Source: Thermoplasmata archaeon
Lineage (GTDB): Archaea; Thermoplasmatota; Thermoplasmata; UBA184
DNA length: 6,913 nucleotides
Assembly: GCA_027314845.1 (NCBI GenBank)
Contig: DAHVAA010000083.1
Coordinates: 1 to 6,913 of the forward strand
Direction: 5' to 3'
Of the stretch, positions 6,529 through 6,913 are shown in pieces. The notes beneath the pieces were generated by a model that ran no database searches, was not told the origin of the DNA, and saw only the letters and a program-made list of their open reading frames with translations. The position numbers and the translations under genes are program-made. Positions within the stretch are counted from its first letter, which is position 1. Each line of letters opens with the position of its first letter.

Positions 6529-6912
6529 TCACGCGAGGTCGTCCGCGTACGTCTGCCCTTCGGACGGCAGATGCTCGATCCGTAGGTCCTTCACGCCCTC
6601 GAGCCGCCGGCCGAGGGGCACGATCGCCACGATGACCCCGCCGTAACGTTCGTAGATCCGGGTCGTGTGCAGCGTAAGGCACCGCCCGTCTTAGTGCGGG
6701 CGGCCGACCACGTCCGGGTCGTGCCCCCGGAGGAGGACCTCGAGGTGCGTCCCCGTTAGGAACTCCGAGAGCGCCCGGGCGCCCCAGGAGGGGGCGGCGC
6801 CGCGACGGAGGCGGGAGGCGTCACACTCGGCCCAGACGACCTCGGAGAGGCGGTCGTCATCCATCGCCTCGAAGGCGGTACGCCAGGACCCGGACGGCAG
6901 GGTGCGGGGGAA
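6529..6912 (-). pseudogene. PPP-family metallophosphatase, C-terminal part, with an in-frame TAA
   Basis: Reading the minus strand from the window edge (6912) gives 73 codons, a TAA at 6693-6691, then 53 more codons in the same frame to TGA at 6531-6529. The first part contains 'EVVWAECDASRLRRG' and 'LLRGHDPDVVG' (H64 of the fragment). This matches the PPP (PP1/PP2A-like) phosphatase pattern W...RRG...RGH, where the His binds a catalytic metal. The part after the TAA, 'GRCLTLHTTRIYERYGG' and 'VIVAIVPL', matches the next conserved block of that fold (like VTLFSAPNY...GA in PP1). The homology therefore crosses the stop with no frame change. The start and first metal motifs lie outside the window. 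It may be a recent pseudogene, a sequencing or assembly error, read-through, or a protein that really ends at the TAA. The family call rests on remembered motifs. It faces tsr3 tail-to-tail across 59 bp. Confidence 0.65.
6682..6703. repeat. 7-bp perfect inverted repeat around the TAA of the phosphatase gene
   Basis: CCGCCCG (6682-6688) and CGGGCGG (6697-6703) are perfect reverse complements separated by 8 nt, TCTTAGTG. The minus-strand TAA (6693-6691) lies inside this loop. All seven pairs are G-C. There is no T-run, so it is not an ordinary intrinsic terminator. In DNA this rich in G+C such a repeat can occur by chance. Confidence 0.5.
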
Positions 6913-6913
6913 C

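Noticed and set aside
5828..6682. Open frame of 284 codons on the minus strand covering tsr3 and part of the phosphatase region.
   Set aside because: The product is Arg/Pro-rich low complexity and antisense to tsr3; the adjacent minus-strand frame carries the real phosphatase-like motifs.

Overview
The window is GC-rich DNA (visually around 70% G+C), almost fully coding, and most likely archaeal. The tRNA synthetase is the archaeal type of GluRS, there is a Tsr3-type rRNA-modification enzyme, the aldolase is an archaeal/DhnA-type class I enzyme, and promoter-like sequences are short A/T boxes 25-40 nt before starts rather than bacterial -35/-10 pairs. The GluRS sequence 'DDTIGSETKR' resembles what I recall from Thermoplasmata, so a high-GC Thermoplasmatota lineage is my best guess. 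This is inference from remembered family patterns, not a search.

Layout. 2-490 (+): C-terminal part of a conserved protein with a possible RNase H/YqgF-like fold, cut by the window edge. 513-2243 (+): glutamyl-tRNA synthetase, with a TATA-like box 25 nt before a GTG start. 2303-2692 (+): glyoxalase I-like VOC protein with a clear Shine-Dalgarno. 2703-3953 (+): 12-TM-type MFS transporter, 10 nt after the glyoxalase stop and probably co-transcribed. 3934-4818 (-): cation diffusion facilitator, overlapping the MFS gene tail-to-tail by 20 nt. 4819-4956: divergent promoter region. 4957-5931 (+): class I fructose-bisphosphate aldolase. 5894-6469 (+): Tsr3-type aminocarboxypropyltransferase, overlapping the aldolase gene by 38 nt. 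6529-6912 (-): C-terminal part of a PPP-family metallophosphatase, interrupted by one in-frame TAA and cut by the window edge.

The genes are mostly housekeeping functions: translation (GluRS, Tsr3), central carbon metabolism (aldolase), aldehyde detoxification (glyoxalase) and membrane transport (MFS, CDF). A loose metabolic link exists, because aldolase makes triose phosphates, the source of methylglyoxal that a glyoxalase I would remove, but the two genes are in different transcription units. I see no mobile element, CRISPR array, tRNA or rRNA gene, and no convincing novel multi-gene system. The points most worth a second look are the interrupted phosphatase (with an inverted repeat placed around its stop codon), the altered metal site of the CDF protein, and the unidentified first gene. 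No gap between genes exceeds 140 bp.
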